A stretch of 41,877 nt of DNA from Oscillospiraceae bacterium. Lineage in GTDB: Bacteria > Bacillota > Clostridia > Oscillospirales > CAG-272. The first letter of the stretch is position 1. Every line of letters begins with the position of its first letter. The position numbers and the translations under genes were made by a program. Below, one piece after another: positions 8,124 through 16,143 of this stretch. Below the pieces are notes generated by a model, which saw nothing but the letters and a program-made list of their open reading frames with translations, ran no database searches and was not told the origin of the DNA. The stretch covers positions 1 to 41,877 of the forward strand of contig SVRK01000016.1 in the NCBI GenBank assembly GCA_015064855.1, given 5' to 3'.

Positions 8124-10225
8124 TATTTTTTCTTTGGCAATATAATACACGTTAGAATATACATTATAAATGCAAATATCGTATATAGTAAAACAATTGA
8201 GCCGGATGGGAAAATATTAAGAGGTCCAAATTTAATAGGAGCAAATATGCATACTCCCAAATATGCAAGACCGACTATTGACGCAATTATTTTTACTGCC
8301 TTGATAACCTTTCTAGTTTTCAAAATGCTTCTACACATAGGTATCGCTCTTAAAAGCGCACATGAGGATCCTTTTGATACAATCTGTCCATCACGTCTTT
8401 GTGTAGTTGAATATACATCAGAAATTGATGTTAATTTTATAACCTTTACTTGCTTTTTTGTAAAGCCAGTTACTCTGTTTATAAGATCATTATTGATATT
8501 AGGGTCAAAAGAGCGAACACCTACTACCATTTTTTTAGAGTTAACGTACTTTGTTGTTTGTAAAAACTCCTCATTGATCTTATACTCAATATACATCTTT
8601 GAGCAAAGCACACCATCACAAGCAACGTACATTATACTCAAGTTCTTATTTTCCTCTTTTTCAAAACCGACTTCGATGTTTTGAATCGTCATTCCATTCT
8701 TATCGGCAAAAATAATAGAGTGACCGTCAACAGTAACACGTAGATAGTTTCTACCCGCACATACAAAATTAACACGTGCGCTCTTAGCTACAGAACCACC
8801 AAGCATATTATTAAATACGCGAGACAAGGGTCCTCCAACCTTTGAAAATCCGCTAGCTGAATAATAAATAACATCCTCAAACTTATATCCATTATAAAGC
8901 TTTATTGGTGAAACCTTAACGTTTTTATATGGGAATGCTGCTGTATCTTCCACTACCAGCGCATCAATGTCTGCATAGCTTTCAATTGCTTCTTCGCCAA
9001 TAATAGAAACCTTGTCGTTTTCATAAAGACGAGTATTTGCAATTAAAAACGGCACACTATAAGAAAACAGTATACCCACCGGAATAACAGAGAAAAGACC
9101 CACAAAATAATATGTAAAGGATGCATATATATTCTTGTCAGTTTTATCCAAAAATACGGATATAATAGCAAAAACAAGCGGAATTGAAAGTGCAAAAATA
9201 TAATAAAGCTTTAAATATTTTCTTACGTCAACAACCGAATCGGTATTTTGGCTATAATTCTTTACAAACGGGGTTTTTACAGTACGTGCGATTTGCCCAA
9301 CATACTCTTCTCCATTTGTAATTGTAGTAGTAAAGGTATCATATTCACTTTCTGCGTTTATTTCCTCAACCTTTTCTAAAACGAATTTAGGACGGCTATA
9401 TGAAACCACTGCAAAGCCATATCTTTCGCGTTTTATATTAAATCTGAAATAAAGCAGTGAAATTACCAAAATTGCCGCTACCGGGAAATTCAATAAAACT
9501 ACGTGTGTGCCATAGCTTATCGCAACAAAAACAAGTGTAATAAGCGTATGCAAAACACCCGCAAGCAGGGCTATTGGTACAATAGAATCCGGTGAATAGG
9601 CTTTTTTCAAGATAGAGCGCGTTCCTTGAATTATCTGTTCTCTTGCACAAATTGCACATGCAAAAAGTGAAACAAGACTCACAACTATATGTATGTATGG
9701 ATGCGTACTCATATCTAGATAATGAAATCTTCCGATATTTATAAATTCAAACACGTTTTCTTGCAAGAACAGAATAGATGCAAAAATTACCGCTACTATG
9801 ATATTAATTGTATTAACCTTTTTCGCTCTTTTGTAGCTTTCTCTAATTTCGTTATTTTGGCTATCATCCGTATACTCATATTTTATTTTAGGCTTATCAA
9901 TATCAGTCATTGTCCTATGTGTACCGGTTTCCGAAAGACCAAACGCCTTCATAAAGCTTTTATCTGCAGTTGCAGAGCTTGTAAAGGACTCATCAACCTC
10001 AAATTGCTCTCTGTCCTCGTCTTCTCCGTGCCAGGTTGCTATAAAGCCCTTTTCGCTATTGCTTTTTGTTACAACCTCACCATCAAAAACCTTGGAAAAA
10101 ATGTTTTTATCAGGAACTACTAAATCGTCTGTATCCTCATATTCCTTGCTAGCCTTAATGTTTTCTAGCGTTGGAGCTTTTTCTTCTTCAATTTCTTCTA
10201 AATCGTTTTCTAATTTCTCGTCCAT
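8123..10225 (-). CDS. Degenerate P-type-ATPase-like membrane protein
   Basis: 700 residues with no standard annotation that I recognise. An acidic cytosolic N-terminus (1-135) is followed by hydrophobic segments near 138-156, 178-193, 214-236, 243-262, 338-358, 370-395, 643-663 and 671-695: the eight-helix layout of P1B ATPases with soluble insertions at the A-domain and P/N-domain places. SVIPVGILFSYSVPFLIA (379-396) aligns with the TM6 CPCALGLATP region but lacks CPC. DALVVEDTAA (421-430) aligns with D-[VAI]-x-x-FDKTGT but has lost the phosphorylated Asp, Lys and Gly. No TGES-like or GDGxND motif is seen. I infer a pseudo-ATPase with a sensory, scaffold or regulatory role. AAAGGGG precedes ATG 10225. 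It sits 12 nt after rlmB and overlaps the radical SAM gene. Confidence 0.7.
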   Translation of the reverse strand: MDEKLENDLEEIEEEKAPTLENIKASKEYEDTDDLVVPDKNIFSKVFDGEVVTKSNSEKGFIATWHGEDEDREQFEVDESFTSSATADKSFMKAFGLSETGTHRTMTDIDKPKIKYEYTDDSQNNEIRESYKRAKKVNTINIIVAVIFASILFLQENVFEFINIGRFHYLDMSTHPYIHIVVSLVSLFACAICAREQIIQGTRSILKKAYSPDSIVPIALLAGVLHTLITLVFVAISYGTHVVLLNFPVAAILVISLLYFRFNIKRERYGFAVVSYSRPKFVLEKVEEINAESEYDTFTTTITNGEEYVGQIARTVKTPFVKNYSQNTDSVVDVRKYLKLYYIFALSIPLVFAIISVFLDKTDKNIYASFTYYFVGLFSVIPVGILFSYSVPFLIANTRLYENDKVSIIGEEAIESYADIDALVVEDTAAFPYKNVKVSPIKLYNGYKFEDVIYYSASGFSKVGGPLSRVFNNMLGGSVAKSARVNFVCAGRNYLRVTVDGHSIIFADKNGMTIQNIEVGFEKEENKNLSIMYVACDGVLCSKMYIEYKINEEFLQTTKYVNSKKMVVGVRSFDPNINNDLINRVTGFTKKQVKVIKLTSISDVYSTTQRRDGQIVSKGSSCALLRAIPMCRSILKTRKVIKAVKIIASIVGLAYLGVCIFAPIKFGPLNIFPSGSIVLLYTIFAFIMYILTCIILPKKK

Positions 10226-10237
10226 TACTACCCCTTT

Positions 10238-11110
10238 CTAGCTTCGTTGCATTCTTGCCACATGGCAAAGAATTACTGATGCCGCAGTAGATACATTTAG
10301 TGAATTAACCTTTCCATACATTGGAATCGAAACTATGTAATCACTGTTTTCTTTAACTATTCTTGAAACTCCGTTTCCCTCCGAACCAAGAACAACCGCG
10401 CACGCACAATTGAAGTCGGTTTCATAATATGGAGTTCCACCAGCCTCGGATGTGAAAATCCAAAGTCCTTTTTTCTTTAGTTGCTCTATTGTTGTCGCAA
10501 TATTTGATACCTTTGCTATCATCATATGCTCAATAGCGCCTGCTGACGACTTATAAACCGTTGGAGTAATACCAACAGCTCTACGCTTGGGTATGATTAT
10601 TCCATGAGCTCCTGCACATTCGGCGCATCTTATAAGAGCTCCTAGATTATGTGGGTCTTCTATAGAATCCGCGATAACAATGAGCGGCTTTTCTCCTCTT
10701 TCATTCGCTAATTCGAGCATTTCTTCAATTGAGGAATATTCCTTCATTGATGCAATAGCCACTATTCCTTGATGGTTTGTCCCTTCAGCGATTGAATCAA
10801 GCTTTTGCGCCTCTATTTCAACAACCGGAATGCCCCTAGCTATTGCCTCGGCAACCAAAACAGTGATAGAACCCTCGTGTCCACCGCCTTTTTTAACGTA
10901 AACCTTTTCTATGTTTCTTTCACTTTTCAAAAGCTCCCTTACAGCATTACGTCCTACAACAACGCCATTGTCTTCGGTTTCTTCAAAGGCTCCATTCTCT
11001 CTTTTGAATGAGTCTTCCTTTTTGTAGGAACGATTGCCGTTATAGCCGTTTTGATTTTTATTATTTGAATTTAATTTTCTATAATTATTTTTTTGATTAT
11101 TAAAAGCCAT
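10238..11110 (-). CDS. rlmB: 23S rRNA 2'-O-methyltransferase RlmB (TrmH/SpoU family)
   Basis: SPOUT-fold methyltransferase expected to methylate the ribose of 23S rRNA G2251 (E. coli numbering). It has 290 residues: a basic, Asn/Lys-rich N-terminal extension (1-48) not needed for catalysis, a substrate-binding L30e-like domain beginning VVVGRNAVRELLKS, and the SpoU core. Core motifs are SIEDPHNLGALIRCAECAGA (motif 1), VLGSEGNGVSR (motif 2) and IPMYGKVNSLNVSTAASV (motif 3), which form the trefoil knot. It leads the minus-strand operon behind the promoter at 11146-11174. The exact target cannot be told from sequence alone; other SpoU paralogues exist. Confidence 0.92.
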   Translation of the reverse strand: MAFNNQKNNYRKLNSNNKNQNGYNGNRSYKKEDSFKRENGAFEETEDNGVVVGRNAVRELLKSERNIEKVYVKKGGGHEGSITVLVAEAIARGIPVVEIEAQKLDSIAEGTNHQGIVAIASMKEYSSIEEMLELANERGEKPLIVIADSIEDPHNLGALIRCAECAGAHGIIIPKRRAVGITPTVYKSSAGAIEHMMIAKVSNIATTIEQLKKKGLWIFTSEAGGTPYYETDFNCACAVVLGSEGNGVSRIVKENSDYIVSIPMYGKVNSLNVSTAASVILCHVARMQRS

Positions 11111-11145
11111 TTCTATCTCCTACAAATTAACACATAATTATTTAT

Positions 11146-11174
11146 ATTTTAACATATATATTTCGTTTTGTACA
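11146..11174 (-). promoter_or_regulatory. Probable sigma-A promoter of rlmB operon
   Basis: On the minus strand TGTACA (11169-11174), 17-bp spacer, TAAAAT (11146-11151) with an extended -10 TG. The -35 matches only 4 of 6, so the extended -10 carries the call. Confidence 0.5.
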
Positions 11175-11206
11175 GTATAATATTAAATTTTATAAAAAAT
11201 AACATA

Positions 11207-11237
11207 AATAAAAAAGAGCCAACATCGGCTCTTTTTT
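11207..11237 (-). terminator. Terminator after zinc-ribbon gene
   Basis: AAAAGAGCC (11212-11220) and GGCTCTTTT (11227-11235) form a stem. On the minus strand it follows the zinc-ribbon stop and continues into a T-run. Confidence 0.85.
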
Positions 11238-11253
11238 ATCTTAAATCAAATTA

Positions 11254-11532
11254 TTATTCTTGACTTTGTCTTTTTGCAAAGCACTCGCTACAATAAACAG
11301 GCTTTTCATTGTTAGGTTGGAAAGGAACCTTTGCTTCTTTTCCGCACTCAGCACATACAGTTGTAAAGAGCTCTCTTGGTGCTTTTGCAGCATTTTTCTT
11401 GGCATCTCTACAAGTCTTGCATCTCTTAGGCTCATTTTCAAGTCCCTTTTCAGCATAGAACTCTTGTTCTCCTGCTGTAAAAACAAACTCCGCGCCGCAG
11501 TCTTTGCAAACTAATGTCTTGTCCTCAAACAT
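11254..11532 (-). CDS. Small zinc-ribbon protein
   Basis: 92 residues with two treble-clef-like cysteine sets. The first is CKDCG with KRCKTCRDAKK, matching the bacterial probable zinc-ribbon (zf-trcl) type, which includes the EQEFYAEKGL helix between the pairs. The second is CAECGKEAKVPFQP with YCSECFAKR, a CxxCx(n)CxxC knuckle common in small Firmicute proteins. This gives eight cysteines, consistent with two bound zinc ions. Function unknown; nucleic-acid binding is plausible but unproven. Its ATG 11532 is preceded by AGGAGAG. It follows the sigma-factor gene on the same strand with a 47-nt gap and has its own terminator. Confidence 0.85.
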   Translation of the reverse strand: MFEDKTLVCKDCGAEFVFTAGEQEFYAEKGLENEPKRCKTCRDAKKNAAKAPRELFTTVCAECGKEAKVPFQPNNEKPVYCSECFAKRQSQE

Positions 11533-11579
11533 TTTTTCTCTCCTCTAAAATTTTTTATACATAGCAATAAGCTAGGTAA

Positions 11580-12134
11580 CTATTTGATTGTGTCGCGAAT
11601 CTTTGACCTAACTCTGTACATTGCATTGTTAACAGATTTCTCGCTCTTGCCGACTATTTTCGCTATTTCATTTACGCTAAGACCGTCGGCTTTTAGCTGA
11701 AGTATCCTTTTTTCGTAAGGAGATAGAGTATTTTCCGCAAGGTTTAAAAGTTCTCGATATACGACAGTGTCCTGTATGTAATCTTCAATAACAGGACTAA
11801 CAATTTCACAATTTGCGTTCTTTTTGGAGCTTAATTTACGGCAGAACGATTTCAATCTGTTGTTAACACTCACCTCGGCATATGCACAAAAGGGAGCTCT
11901 TTTTTTGCCCTCCAAAACTTCGCCATAATGCAAGATTGCATTATTAAAGGCAATTCTCGCCTCTTGAATAAAATCCTCAAGCAAAGCTTTATCCTTGTAC
12001 GAACGATAAAACTTATTAGCACTTCCAACTAAAAGTGCCGTGTATTGCTTGCAGAGTTCCTCAAACGCAACTTGATCACGGTTCTTTGCTCGAAGAATAA
12101 GATCTAATTCTTCTTTATGATCTAATTTTTCCAT
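11580..12134 (-). CDS. RNA polymerase sigma-70 family factor, SigH-like
   Basis: 184-residue alternative sigma factor. Region 2 includes FEELCKQYTALLVGSANKFY and a core-binding/-10 recognition stretch DFIQEARIAFNNAILHY. The linker is short, and region 4 is LSPYEKRILQLKADGLSVNE followed by the helix-turn-helix IAKIVGKSEKSVNNAMYRVRSKI. Absence of region 1 and of a full region 3 places it with SigH/Spo0H-like and ECF-like factors. The context of sporulation-related genes favours a SigH-like role, but a competence or stress sigma is possible. No anti-sigma gene is adjacent. Transcribed from a perfect consensus sigma-A promoter (12189-12217) with a leader of about 50 nt. Confidence 0.85.
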   Translation of the reverse strand: MEKLDHKEELDLILRAKNRDQVAFEELCKQYTALLVGSANKFYRSYKDKALLEDFIQEARIAFNNAILHYGEVLEGKKRAPFCAYAEVSVNNRLKSFCRKLSSKKNANCEIVSPVIEDYIQDTVVYRELLNLAENTLSPYEKRILQLKADGLSVNEIAKIVGKSEKSVNNAMYRVRSKIRDTIK

Positions 12135-12188
12135 ACAATACCTTTCAAGTAAACGCTATTCAAAAGTCCAAACACAAATGGTAATATA

Positions 12189-12217
12189 ATTATAATATTT
12201 TTATTTACGTTTGTCAA
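12189..12217 (-). promoter_or_regulatory. Perfect consensus sigma-A promoter of the sigma-factor gene
   Basis: On the minus strand TTGACA (12212-12217), exactly 17 bp, TATAAT (12189-12194): six of six at both hexamers. Confidence 0.85.
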
Positions 12218-12290
12218 GTGCTTTTTGTAGAAATCGACTAAATTTCGAGAAAATTTATCATATTTTTGTGCAGAATAACAAAATTTTCAA

Positions 12291-12836
12291 TTATTTTTCA
12301 AAAATGTAGTTTCTTTCACCAGAAACTAGTGCCATTGTACCTTGGAAAACGACCTCCGGGCGACGCCTAAAATTATACAGCATCATATCTGCCTCTTTTT
12401 CAGTATCGACATCAATATTTATTTCAAGAACGCGTCTGCCTTTTTCGACTATTTCACAATGGACACTGTATTTTCCACTCGGCAATCTGGTCTTTTCGCA
12501 ATTCACGCTTGCTCCACGTTTTTCAAATGATAAATATCTAATGGCGCTTCTATAGCTCGCTTCTTTTATGGAGCTTGATATTTGGTCGCTCAAGGCACTG
12601 GCAATTTTCTTGCCGGATTCAGAAACGATATATGTGATTTCTTCTTTTTCATCCAAATATCCGGAATCTATAATGTGTTTTCCCTCTACAAGCTCAGTAA
12701 AGCAATCCCCACATTCAAAGTATCCAGCTACATTTTCTTGAGATAAAATCGAGCAAATATCATTGCAGTTTACAGGATAGCCTATTCTATCCATCAAGTG
12801 AAGAATAAACACCTTTATCTCACTTTTGTCCGTCAT
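12291..12836 (-). CDS. DUF4364 family protein
   Basis: 181 residues. The N-terminal half (EIKVFILHLMDRIGYPVNCNDICSIL, then a segment with FTELVEGKHIIDSGYLDEKEEITYIVSESGKKI) reads as a winged helix like those of PadR/MarR-type regulators. The C-terminal half is a strand-rich domain with VHCEIVEKGRRVLEINIDVDTEKEA. This is the pattern of DUF4364, a Clostridia-wide family without an assigned role. It probably binds DNA or a ligand, which is inference. SD AAGGAG lies upstream of ATG 12836. It has its own promoter (12868-12896) and is divergent from the SpoIIP-like gene. Confidence 0.8.
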   Translation of the reverse strand: MTDKSEIKVFILHLMDRIGYPVNCNDICSILSQENVAGYFECGDCFTELVEGKHIIDSGYLDEKEEITYIVSESGKKIASALSDQISSSIKEASYRSAIRYLSFEKRGASVNCEKTRLPSGKYSVHCEIVEKGRRVLEINIDVDTEKEADMMLYNFRRRPEVVFQGTMALVSGERNYIFEK

Positions 12837-12867
12837 TTTTTCATCTCCTTTTTTATTTTACAGTTTT

Positions 12868-12896
12868 ATAATAGCATAAAATATTAATTTTAGCAA
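12868..12896 (-). promoter_or_regulatory. Sigma-A promoter of the DUF4364 gene
   Basis: On the minus strand TTGCTA (12891-12896), 17 bp, TATTAT (12868-12873), with an extended -10 TGC directly before it. Confidence 0.65.
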
Positions 12897-12991
12897 TCTT
12901 TTTTTGGCTCAAATTAAATCTTTTTGTAATATTCAAGGTATGTCCTTCATAATATTTACTAATGCAAAATGCATAAAACAAGGAGGTTTAA

Positions 12992-14134
12992 ATGGAAGAA
13001 AAGGACATAATTTTTCTCGGTGAGCAGGAAGAAAGCTTTGTTTTGGTCGAGAGAAATAAAAAAAGACAGAAGCAAAAGCAAAGAGAGGCAATAAAAAGAG
13101 GTATTGCATTTATAGTTTTAATTGTGGCCATCATAGGAGCTATCAAAATATTCCCTTACGTTAAGGAATTTTTTAGTAGCTTTAAAAATGAAAATCCACC
13201 GGCAGATTCATCTGGAATCAACAAGCCAAGTGATGATGGTTCTCTCCCACCAAGCTTAGACACCTCAACGGATACAAGCACTGATGCGTCTTCTGATGAA
13301 GATACAAGCACAAGCGAGGAAGAAAACAGTGATTCAGATACAGAAACTGATACAGATACAAATGAAAACAATGAATTCAAAACCGATTTTTATGAAATAA
13401 AAGAAAACGGAACATCAAAATATCTAGCTATTAATGAAAGCGGCTGTGAATTTGATTTTTCAAAGGATTTTTCAAAAACCAAGCTAAAGGATATTCAAAG
13501 AAAATATGGAAGTGACGCACCTATTGTTTTAATTACCCATTCCTCTATAAACGAATCATATTCCAATGGTGAAAATTATAGCAAGGACGGTGATTTTTAT
13601 TCAGAGAAGAACAACGTTGGAGATATAGGAAAAATAATATGTAATAATCTAAATGCGATTGGAGTAGGTGCAATTCAATTAGATGAGCTTTACGCCTCCG
13701 GCGCAATATTTTCTTCACAGGCGGAATATAAGAAATCCTTAGATGAAGCTCTAAAAAAATACCCGAGCATTTCGTATGTATTTAACGTTTCAAGGGGAAT
13801 AAGCTTAAATGATGACTTAACAATGAATAAGTCTACTTTCCAAAAAGACGGAGAAAAATATGCACAAATTTCAATGATAAGCGGAACAAATTGGGATAGC
13901 GCGACAAAAAATCAAACACAAAACGTACTTTTTGCATTTGATTTTTCAAAATATTTAAATAATGAAAGCCCTAATTTTGTAAAAGAAAACAAAATCTCAA
14001 GATATTCTCTTTCTCAAGATATTAGCCCCAATACCGTCAATATTGATATAGGAGAATTTTCAAACTCGTTTGAAGAGGCAAAGCGTTCGGCAGTGCTTTT
14101 CGCAACGCTGTTTTACAACTACATAACGAATTAG
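12992..14134 (+). CDS. SpoIIP-like sporulation protein, degenerate active site
   Basis: 380 residues: a cytosolic basic N-terminus, one transmembrane helix (about 37-55), an extracytoplasmic Ser/Thr/Asp/Glu-rich linker (about 70-130), then a domain resembling stage II sporulation protein P. SpoIIP cleaves peptidoglycan during engulfment. The domain keeps IVLITHSSINESY (H183, E188, like the family's HTHTSESY) and a KYPSISYVFNVSRG block that aligns with the YPSI-x-VxDxHRD motif, so the second histidine is serine (S267). VNIDIGEFSNSFEEAKRSA (349-367) aligns with the EVGxxxNTxEEA segment, with Asp for Glu. SD AGGAGG precedes ATG 12992. Assignment to the family is reasonable; catalytic competence is doubtful. 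Confidence 0.65.
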   Translation: MEEKDIIFLGEQEESFVLVERNKKRQKQKQREAIKRGIAFIVLIVAIIGAIKIFPYVKEFFSSFKNENPPADSSGINKPSDDGSLPPSLDTSTDTSTDASSDEDTSTSEEENSDSDTETDTDTNENNEFKTDFYEIKENGTSKYLAINESGCEFDFSKDFSKTKLKDIQRKYGSDAPIVLITHSSINESYSNGENYSKDGDFYSEKNNVGDIGKIICNNLNAIGVGAIQLDELYASGAIFSSQAEYKKSLDEALKKYPSISYVFNVSRGISLNDDLTMNKSTFQKDGEKYAQISMISGTNWDSATKNQTQNVLFAFDFSKYLNNESPNFVKENKISRYSLSQDISPNTVNIDIGEFSNSFEEAKRSAVLFATLFYNYITN

Positions 14135-14712
14135 TTATAGAGCTTTGGTAGTTTTTCGTGTGCATCGCTTATGCATATCGGTGAAAAATATTCGGTTATA
14201 TACTGTAAAAACGGTGATTTTACATATTTGGCAAATTCTAGTATAAACGCATGCTTTATGCTTTTTCTTAATACGTTTTCAAGAACCAAAAAATATTTTC
14301 CATTTTTATTATTATAATAAACTGAGGTACTTAAAGACTTATCTATATTTCTCAAAGCATCCAAAACCTTTATCAAATCTTCAATATTGTCAAATGCATA
14401 TATTTGGCCTTGCGCTTTTATTTTTTGAGATGATAGCTCTTCTCTTTTATCCTTATACATCTTCACCTCACCTAAAAGACAACTAACGAATATTTCACAT
14501 CCTCCATCTTTCGAGGAGAATATTTCTGCAACTATGTTTTCTTTTGCGTATGTAAAGCCGACCTCATTTTTTGCTTTTTGCAGAAGGCTTGAAAATATTC
14601 TTTTCATCTCCTCTGCATCAAGCTCCTTGCCCTCGCAAAGGTCATACTCCTTGACCTCATCACTTGACAGACTAATTTTTATTGATTTTTCATTAATTTT
14701 TACTATTTCCAT
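14131..14712 (-). CDS. mecA: MecA-like adaptor protein
   Basis: 193-residue homologue of MecA, the adaptor that hands substrates to the ClpC/ClpP protease. The N-terminal MEIVKINEKSIKISLSSDEV and the following segment up to FSSLLQKAKNEVGF match the family's substrate-binding domain. A charged linker leads to the C-terminal ClpC-binding-like domain with YAFDNIEDLIKVLDALRNI and KYFLVLENVLRKS. Start chosen at ATG 14712: GGAGG lies six bases upstream and family members begin ME(I)x-RINxxT; the longer TTG frame includes the Shine-Dalgarno itself. It converges on the SpoIIP-like gene with a 4-bp overlap. Moderate divergence; a paralogue with another role cannot be excluded. Confidence 0.75.
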   Translation of the reverse strand: MEIVKINEKSIKISLSSDEVKEYDLCEGKELDAEEMKRIFSSLLQKAKNEVGFTYAKENIVAEIFSSKDGGCEIFVSCLLGEVKMYKDKREELSSQKIKAQGQIYAFDNIEDLIKVLDALRNIDKSLSTSVYYNNKNGKYFLVLENVLRKSIKHAFILEFAKYVKSPFLQYITEYFSPICISDAHEKLPKLYN

Positions 14713-14877
14713 TCCTTGCCTCCAATAATTCAACTGTTAAATTCCTATCTATAAGCATTATATATGATTTTTATTTTTTGGTGCAAGGATTATGTTTTTA
14801 CATTTTTACAATTTATTAGAAAAAACCAGATGATTTTAGTTTATTCTAACTTTTTTGGTATAAATTTAGGAGGTTTT

Positions 14878-16140
14878 ATGAAACGGATTTTTTTCTTTTC
14901 TATCGTTTTTATTCTTCTTTTTACAGGGGTAGCTCTTGCCGGTGAAAAAATCTCCCCGGCTATCGACATATTAGCAAATGAAAACAATATGGTGAAAAGC
15001 GGAATATTGAACGATGGTGAATTATGCTTTGACACAAGTGATTTTGACAATTCTCTCGGCACAAACGTAAAATCAATCAAGGTAAGTGCTCTGCCTGATA
15101 AAAGCATGGGCAGACTTATGCTTGACAACCTATACATTGTAGAAAATCAAGTGATAAAGCGAGAGGATTTTTCACTTTTGAAGTTCGTTAGCACCGATAG
15201 CTCGGAAAATGCGACCTTCAAGTTTAAGCCTAATGGTTATAACTATGAAATTGAATGTTCTTTGATCTCATTAAAGAGCGTAAATCTTTCTCCGGTTGCA
15301 TCAAACGGAGCCAGCATTTCAACCTGGACTATGAAAAATGTTTCTTGCTTTGGAACTCTGCTTGGTTATGACCCGGAGGGTGATGAATTAAAATTTGAAG
15401 TAGTTTCGCACCCTAAAAAAGCTCTTTTGACTATATCCAATATAAACACAGGAGATTTTATATACACTCCTTTTGAAAATGCAAAAGGAAAGGATGCCTT
15501 TTCCTATCGAGTACGCGATGTGTTTGGAAATTATTCCGAAATATGCACGGTTGATATAGAAATATCAAAGGACGAACCCGAAATAACGTTTTCAGATGTT
15601 GAAGAAAAATATGTAGGCGCTGTATCAATAGTATGTGAAAACAAGCTTATGTCCTGGACGGAAAACAAAGATGGTTCATTTAATTTTGACCCAACAAAAG
15701 AAGTAACACGCGAAGAATTTGTAGTTCTTGTAATGAAGGCTATGGGCGCAAAAGAAGCACCAAAAATCGACAAAACTCGTTTCGCCGACGACAAAGAGAT
15801 ATCCCCGGAATATAAAGGATATATTGAAAGTGCTTTCTCGTTAGGAATTATCGAGGGAAAAATAGAAAACGACGGAGTGCATTTTAATCCCAAGGATGCA
15901 ATTACCCTTTCCGATGCAGCGGTTATAATTAACAATATAATCGGCAAAAAATCAACCACTTCTTTAACTGTTTTTGCAGACGACAGCGATATTCCCGCTT
16001 GGGCAAGAGCCGATATTGAAGCACTGTGCGAGGTTGGAATATTAAAGAAAAACGATGGAGAAATAGCCCCCAACGCGCCGCTAACAAAGGCACAGGTAGC
16101 ACAAATTTTAATGTCATTATTAAAATTTAGAGGCAAATAA
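14878..16140 (+). CDS. Secreted SLH-domain surface protein with Ig/cadherin-like region
   Basis: 420 residues. Signal peptide 1-21 (MKRIFFFSIVFILLFTGVAL then AG). Residues 40-135 include GRLMLDNLYIVENQVI and FKFKPNGYNYEIE, and 140-230 include GTLLGYDPEGDELKFEVVSH, FIYTPFENAKGKDAFSYRV and DVFGNYSE: cadherin/VCBS-like beta-sandwich repeats. Residues 235-420 hold three S-layer homology repeats (FSDVEEKYVGAVSIVCENKL, FADDKEISPEYKGYIESAFS, FADDSDIPAWARADIEALCE) that would bind secondary wall polymer. Start at ATG 14878 behind AGGAGG; the longer frame adds a 38-residue unrelated stretch. Ends at the terminator shared with the convergent heparinase-like gene. Confidence 0.88.
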   Translation: MKRIFFFSIVFILLFTGVALAGEKISPAIDILANENNMVKSGILNDGELCFDTSDFDNSLGTNVKSIKVSALPDKSMGRLMLDNLYIVENQVIKREDFSLLKFVSTDSSENATFKFKPNGYNYEIECSLISLKSVNLSPVASNGASISTWTMKNVSCFGTLLGYDPEGDELKFEVVSHPKKALLTISNINTGDFIYTPFENAKGKDAFSYRVRDVFGNYSEICTVDIEISKDEPEITFSDVEEKYVGAVSIVCENKLMSWTENKDGSFNFDPTKEVTREEFVVLVMKAMGAKEAPKIDKTRFADDKEISPEYKGYIESAFSLGIIEGKIENDGVHFNPKDAITLSDAAVIINNIIGKKSTTSLTVFADDSDIPAWARADIEALCEVGILKKNDGEIAPNAPLTKAQVAQILMSLLKFRGK

Positions 16141-16143
16141 AAG

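Noticed and set aside
12949..12979. Sigma-E-like promoter before the SpoIIP-like gene (TAATATT, 15 bp, CATAAAAC)
   Set aside because: The -35 fits the sigma-E consensus, but the predicted start would fall on or after the AGGAGG ribosome site at 12981-12986, leaving the gene without one.
14857..14864. Extended -10 like TGGTATAAA before the SLH gene
   Set aside because: Initiation would fall on the Shine-Dalgarno AGGAGG (about 14868-14873), and no -35 is found.
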